NCBI GenBank assembly: GCA_051655155.1
Contig: JBOFZL010000045.1
Location: 1 to 8,661, forward strand
Length of the DNA stretch: 8,661 nucleotides
DNA from: JBOFZL01 sp051655155
GTDB lineage: Bacteria > Bacillota > Clostridia > Peptostreptococcales > Filifactoraceae
Reading direction: 5' to 3'
How positions within the stretch are numbered: the first letter of the stretch is position 1; every line of letters begins with the position of its first letter. The position numbers and the translations under genes were made by a program. The notes under the pieces were generated by a model. It was given only the letters and a program-made list of their open reading frames with translations, was not told the DNA's origin and did no database searches. Below, piece after piece: positions 5,438-8,661 of the stretch.

Positions 5438-6037
5438 CTAAAAATTATCCCTAGATTTAACATATTTTAATACATTAATTATTTTTGCTATAATTATTAA
5501 TATTAAATCTAAGATGATAGCTATCTCAAAAAAAGCTACTATTTCAAAACGTACTTTGTAATTCATAAAAATAAATAAAAATATGTTATCAATAATTAAA
5601 ATATATTTAATTACTTCTTTATGTTTTTTTATTTCCTTATCATTAAACGTTATACCTCCAAAATTCACAGGCGATAGTAAAAAAATTAGAATCATAGCTA
5701 CAACTGTTACAAAATATGACTTCATTATGTACTTAATAACAAATGGGCTTATCAATAAGCATATACCTATATAAATAACAGTTGATTCAATCAAACAAGA
5801 CCAATAATATCTCGAATGGTAACCATTTGTATATGTCCTTAAACTTTTAAAAATAAAATAAAATACAATAGTTTCCACATATTTTTTAGTAATAATAGCA
5901 ATTATTCCAATAATAAAAATACCTAATGCTTTCATAAGAATCATTTCTATTCCATATAAATAATTTTCTTTTTTGTATACTGAAATAAGCTCAAATTCAA
6001 GTAACTTATTCAGTATTTTTTTTGCTATTCTATGCAC
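5438..6037 (-). CDS. agrB: AgrB-like pheromone-processing membrane protease (199 aa)
   Basis: Membrane cysteine endopeptidase that trims the C-terminus of AgrD and forms the thiolactone. Numbered from GTG at 6037, the catalytic pair is H74 (GYHS) and C81 (WSC), spaced seven apart as in Staphylococcus aureus AgrB (H77, C84). The N-terminal stretch HRIAKKILNKLLEF and the YLYGIEMIL segment follow family layout, and several hydrophobic segments follow the catalytic region, with SPVNFGG in the expected late position. An in-frame ATG at 6082 would add 15 residues, but GTG has a TGAGG site 8 nt upstream and gives the normal family N-terminus, so it is preferred. It lies 110 nt after agrC without a visible terminator, hence the same transcript. 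Its substrate is presumably the AgrD-like peptide encoded past the terminator. Confidence 0.92.
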   Translation of the reverse strand: MHRIAKKILNKLLEFELISVYKKENYLYGIEMILMKALGIFIIGIIAIITKKYVETIVFYFIFKSLRTYTNGYHSRYYWSCLIESTVIYIGICLLISPFVIKYIMKSYFVTVVAMILIFLLSPVNFGGITFNDKEIKKHKEVIKYILIIDNIFLFIFMNYKVRFEIVAFFEIAIILDLILIIIAKIINVLKYVKSRDNF

Positions 6038-6045
6038 AAATACTA

Positions 6046-6050
6046 CCTCA
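6046..6050 (-). promoter_or_regulatory. Ribosome binding site supporting a GTG start for agrB
   Basis: TGAGG lies 8 nt before GTG at 6037-6035. The competing ATG at 6082 has AGGA only 4 nt away. Together with family N-terminus length this favours the GTG, though use of the upstream ATG is not excluded. Confidence 0.6.
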
Positions 6051-6147
6051 CTTAAAACTATATAAATTAGTTTAACTAGCATATTATCCTATTTTCAGCT
6101 TAACAATTAATATAAATTAAATAAAACATTTTATAACAATAAATAAA

Positions 6148-7422
6148 TTAAATTTCTATCAAATAATCAAATTTTCCATCATCTGCATCGATATATATGT
6201 CTCCTTTATATTTATCAACTATATCTCTAATATTACTTAACCCTATACCATGATTATTGCCTTCTTTTGTAGTTTTAATTAATTTGTTTTTAATAATAAC
6301 TTCTATTTCAATAGGATTTCTAATAAATATTTTAAGCTTTTCTTGTTGTTTTATATTTAAAATTATAAGTTTTTCCTTATTTTTAAGAGTTAAGCAGTAT
6401 TCTAATGCATTATCGATCAAATTACTTAAAATAATTATCATTTCCTCATCCTTGATTTTTAGATTAGCCAAATAATCTAAGTTTAATACTAATGTTGTAT
6501 TTTGACTTAATGCCTTTTCGTACTTACTATTTATTAAAACATCAACAAGCGTATTTCCTGTGCTAACATAATCTTTAGACAGCACAATATCTGTAGCTAT
6601 ACTATCAACATATTTTGTTAAATATTTATACTCCTTTTTATGAATTAAACTTTTGATACACGTTAAAGTATTTTTATAGTCGTGCAATATTTTGTTCTGA
6701 TTAGCATTTTTTTTCTCTAACTCCTTATATAAATTAAGTTCTCCTTCAATTCTTTCTTCATTTATACTTTTTAATATAATTCTGTCACTCATTTTAATAA
6801 AATCAATGAGTATATAGTACATTAAAATAGCATTATAAATTAAAACAAATGTAGTAATATCGTTACTAGAAATTATAGTTGATTTCACAGGAATATTACT
6901 GTTAATAATCCCAAAAGCTGTAAATATCGCTATTAATATGAATTTGAATCTTTGGCTTAGACTTAAATCAGATTTAAACTTGTTTCTACTAACAATCATC
7001 AATACGATTACAAAAACAACAAATCTACTTAATATAGCAAGATGAAATATATTGTAGTTATCACTATTTATGAGTTCATGCATAGTTATATCAGATTTGA
7101 TTATAATATATACGATATACTCAATTATCATAATTAACAGAAATATTGTTATTACTTTAAAAAATATCTTTGTTTTGTTATCCTCAAAGATCAAATTCAT
7201 CATTAAGTTAAAAATAACAACAGAAATCGTAAATTTAAGTACTAAATTATTTATATTAGTAATACTAAATAAAATTAAAATAAACAAAATAATAAGTAAA
7301 GTGAACCTTGTAACCTCACTACCATTTCTTTGTTTTAAGAAACTATGCCCTGCTAAAATCATTATTATAATATCTACAAAAGTTATCAATCCTTCTTTAA
7401 GAATATTATAATCTAATCCCAT
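6148..7422 (-). CDS. agrC: AgrC-like sensor histidine kinase, GHKL type (424 aa)
   Basis: Membrane receptor kinase for a peptide pheromone. Residues 11-210 hold six or seven hydrophobic segments, the usual AgrC sensor. A linker with helical, charged residues (213-245) leads to the dimerisation helix with phospho-acceptor H247 in HDYKN, typical of the HPK10 group. The ATPase domain has the N-box LSNLIDNALE (332-341, key N338) and a G-box NHGIGLSNI (390-398). Length is normal for AgrC. AAGGAGG is about 5 nt from the ATG, and the gene overlaps the end of the response regulator by 10 nt, so the two are translationally coupled and a likely cognate pair. The ligand is presumed to be the AgrD-like peptide of this locus; no direct evidence links them beyond position. 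Confidence 0.93.
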   Translation of the reverse strand: MGLDYNILKEGLITFVDIIIMILAGHSFLKQRNGSEVTRFTLLIILFILILFSITNINNLVLKFTISVVIFNLMMNLIFEDNKTKIFFKVITIFLLIMIIEYIVYIIIKSDITMHELINSDNYNIFHLAILSRFVVFVIVLMIVSRNKFKSDLSLSQRFKFILIAIFTAFGIINSNIPVKSTIISSNDITTFVLIYNAILMYYILIDFIKMSDRIILKSINEERIEGELNLYKELEKKNANQNKILHDYKNTLTCIKSLIHKKEYKYLTKYVDSIATDIVLSKDYVSTGNTLVDVLINSKYEKALSQNTTLVLNLDYLANLKIKDEEMIIILSNLIDNALEYCLTLKNKEKLIILNIKQQEKLKIFIRNPIEIEVIIKNKLIKTTKEGNNHGIGLSNIRDIVDKYKGDIYIDADDGKFDYLIEI

Positions 7423-8108
7423 AAACTCCTCCTTATCGTTATTTTACTATTAACTATATTATATTTTTTTCTTGGAACTGGTATTTCTATATCTCCAATT
7501 AAAATAACCTTATATTTGATAATTCTTTTAAAATATCTCATATTTATAATATAGCTTTGATGCACCCTAACCAACTGGTCAGAATTTATAACTTCTTCGA
7601 TATAACTTAATTTTTTCCAACATTCTAGTTTGTCGCCACTAATAAGATGAAATGTTAGTTTATGATTATAACTTTCTATGTATACTATTTCATTTAAATC
7701 TATATCTAAATTATCAATTTTAATTTTAATAAGATTTAGTTTTCTTAATAAAGCACTTATACACTCATTTAGTTCTCTTTCCATGTTTTGCTTTATTATA
7801 TATCTAAAAGCCTCGACTTTGTATCCTTCAGGTAAAAACTCAGAATGTGAAGTTACAAAAATTATAGTACCTTTATAATTCTTAATCCTTAATTCTTTTG
7901 CTACATCTACACCATTACTATTTTTTAGTTCGATATCTAAAAAAATCACCTCATAAGTATTCTCTAGTACACTGCTAATTAATTCGTTTTCATTTGATAA
8001 AATAGAGCAATTAATACCTATCTTAAGATTTGCGAAACTAGTTTCAAGCAGTAACTTTAAATCTTTTGCAAAAATTAGTTCATCATCATATATAGCTATT
8101 TCCAGCAT
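7413..8108 (-). CDS. agrA: AgrA-like LytTR response regulator (231 aa)
   Basis: DNA-binding response regulator of the peptide-sensing pair. The receiver domain (1-120) has acidic pocket D8-D9-E10, phospho-acceptor D58 (IFLDIE), T86 (FVTS) and K106 (YIIKQ). The LytTR DNA-binding domain (about 128-225) shows IVYIESYNHKLTFH, LVRVHQSYIIN and IPVPRKKY, the conserved landmarks of the family. AGGGGG (8114-8119) lies 5 nt before the ATG. It is the first gene of its transcript, an order (A, then C, then B) that is inverted relative to the staphylococcal B-D-C-A arrangement. Predicted targets are the repeats upstream of agrD at 5180-5208 and perhaps its own promoter. Activity on the sactipeptide operon is inference. 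Confidence 0.94.
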   Translation of the reverse strand: MLEIAIYDDELIFAKDLKLLLETSFANLKIGINCSILSNENELISSVLENTYEVIFLDIELKNSNGVDVAKELRIKNYKGTIIFVTSHSEFLPEGYKVEAFRYIIKQNMERELNECISALLRKLNLIKIKIDNLDIDLNEIVYIESYNHKLTFHLISGDKLECWKKLSYIEEVINSDQLVRVHQSYIINMRYFKRIIKYKVILIGDIEIPVPRKKYNIVNSKITIRRSLWD

Positions 8109-8144
8109 TTTTACCCCCTGTATTTATGTATATTACAGTTTTGA

Positions 8145-8173
8145 ATTATATCATACATACAATAATTAAACAA
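8145..8173 (-). promoter_or_regulatory. Sigma-A-type promoter for agrA-agrC-agrB
   Basis: TTGTTT (8173-8168), a 17-bp spacer and a perfect TATAAT (8150-8145) preceded by an extended TG element (TGATATAAT). The predicted start is near 8138, giving a short leader to the agrA start codon at 8108. A TACAGTT on the plus strand (8134-8140) overlaps the start site and is related to AgrA core sites, so autoregulation is possible. The strong consensus suggests sizeable basal expression. Confidence 0.75.
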
Positions 8174-8202
8174 TTTTTTTAGCAAAAAATAAACAAACAT
8201 GT

Positions 8203-8254
8203 AATAAAAAATATGTCATTATATCAATTTTGATATAATGACATATTTTTTATT
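8203..8254 (-). terminator. Long perfect hairpin, intrinsic terminator at the cluster boundary
   Basis: A 24-bp perfect inverted repeat (8203-8226 with 8231-8254) around a 4-nt loop ATTT. The core arm is ATATGTCATTATATCA, and the outer bases are A/T tracts that serve as a U-run in either direction. It lies 186 bp beyond the stop of the ABC importer gene and 30 bp before the agrA -35, so it insulates agr from upstream transcription. Confidence 0.8.
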
Positions 8255-8440
8255 TATAAACTATCTTTCACTAACTTTTGATTTTTTAAAATTTTTATTA
8301 GCTTTATTACCTGCTTCTTCTTCATATTATTTTAGTTTAACACTAACTAAAGTTTTCCGTTTATAAGTTTTATTGTTACTTATTTTCAGTATTATAAATA
8401 GTTTTTTCTTTTAGAATTTTACAAGATAAAATAGATAAAT
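8255..8440. other. Non-coding AT-rich stretch after the ABC importer gene
   Basis: No convincing gene. A minus-strand frame from about 8327 to 8264 reads EEEAGNKANKNFKKSKVSER then stop, with a stop codon two codons before it and no ribosome binding site; it could be a decayed gene tail. A 7-bp inverted repeat TTTAGTT/AACTAAA is at 8331-8351 but has no U-run. Nothing else stands out. Confidence 0.4.
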
Positions 8441-8661
8441 TTATATATTCTTTATCATCTCTGCAATATTCATTATGACTCCCTTTTCTTCTATGGCTTT
8501 CATTATTCTTCTTTTCACCTTAATAAACTCATCACTAAGGTTATAATCTGAATTTTTTAATCTACAATCTACTATTATTTCTTCGGTTATTTGACCCGGT
8601 ACTCCATTCATTATATATATTCTATCAGAAAGGTGAATAGCTTCATCTATATCATGGGTTA
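8441..8661 (-). CDS. C-terminal end of an ABC importer ATPase (partial, 72 aa visible)
   Basis: The frame enters from the right edge as THDIDEAIHLSDRIYIMNG and ends at TAA (8443-8441). TH-D-x-x-E-A is the switch-histidine region of ABC ATPases, and 'SDRIYIM-x-G-x-P-G-x-I' followed by a charged tail is typical of the nitrate/sulfonate/taurine (SsuB/TauB-like) importer group. About 53 residues follow this region, a usual tail length. The Walker motifs lie outside the window. Its stop is 186 bp before the boundary hairpin, and it appears unrelated to the sactipeptide genes. Substrate cannot be assigned from the tail; sulfonate, nitrate or thiamine-precursor uptake are all possible. Confidence 0.85.
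   Translation of the reverse strand, partial: THDIDEAIHLSDRIYIMNGVPGQITEEIIVDCRLKNSDYNLSDEFIKVKRRIMKAIEEKGVIMNIAEMIKNI

Noticed and set aside
7070..7411. 113-codon plus-strand open frame, and similar ones at 5583-5774, 6257-6475 and 7678-7878
   Set aside because: All are antisense to the well-supported agr genes, with Ile/Ser/Phe-rich composition and no recognisable motifs.
8264..8334. Small minus-strand ORF of about 23 codons starting at an ATG near 8326
   Set aside because: No ribosome binding site, no motif, and too short to separate from chance in AT-rich DNA.
1..8661. CRISPR arrays, tRNA or rRNA genes, insertion sequences and riboswitches
   Set aside because: No spaced repeat arrays, no cloverleaf or rRNA-like GC-richer block, no transposase motif or terminal repeats, and no recognisable riboswitch core were seen on either strand.

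Overview
The window is very AT-rich (roughly a quarter G+C by eye), uses strong AGGAGG-type ribosome binding sites and AT-rich codons, and carries an agr-type peptide quorum-sensing set. This points to a low-GC Firmicute, most likely a Clostridium or close relative. The species cannot be read from the sequence. Every gene I can support is on the minus strand, so transcription runs from high to low coordinates.

Layout in transcription order: (i) 8661-8441 is the C-terminal tail of an ABC importer ATPase, separated from the rest by a long perfect AT hairpin (8254-8203), which looks like the boundary of the system. (ii) A good sigma-A-type promoter (8173-8145) drives an AgrA-like LytTR response regulator, an AgrC-like GHKL kinase and an AgrB-like pheromone-processing protease, followed by an intrinsic terminator (5391-5343). 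(iii) A 250-bp regulatory-looking gap with direct repeats precedes a second unit. It begins with a 52-codon AgrD-like pheromone precursor (predicted ring CTTFF), followed by two Cys-rich ribosomal peptide precursors (54 and 53 aa), a 12-bp intra-operon hairpin, and two radical SAM/SPASM enzymes. (iv) The unit continues with a 57-aa two-helix membrane peptide, an ABC ATPase, an ABC-2-type permease and the first codons of another gene that runs off the left edge.

Interpretation: the two precursors have a leader ending in GG and a C-X3-C-X3-C core of 30-31 residues, closely resembling the Trn-alpha and Trn-beta peptides of thuricin CD (recalled from memory, not searched). With two radical SAM/SPASM maturases and an ABC exporter, the window encodes a probable thuricin CD-like two-peptide sactipeptide (sactibiotic) system. 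The small membrane peptide is an immunity candidate. The adjacent agr genes suggest quorum control. The unusual feature is that the pheromone precursor gene is cut off from agrB by a terminator and instead heads the bacteriocin operon, so pheromone and bacteriocin would rise together in a positive feedback loop. No leader peptidase is visible in the window.
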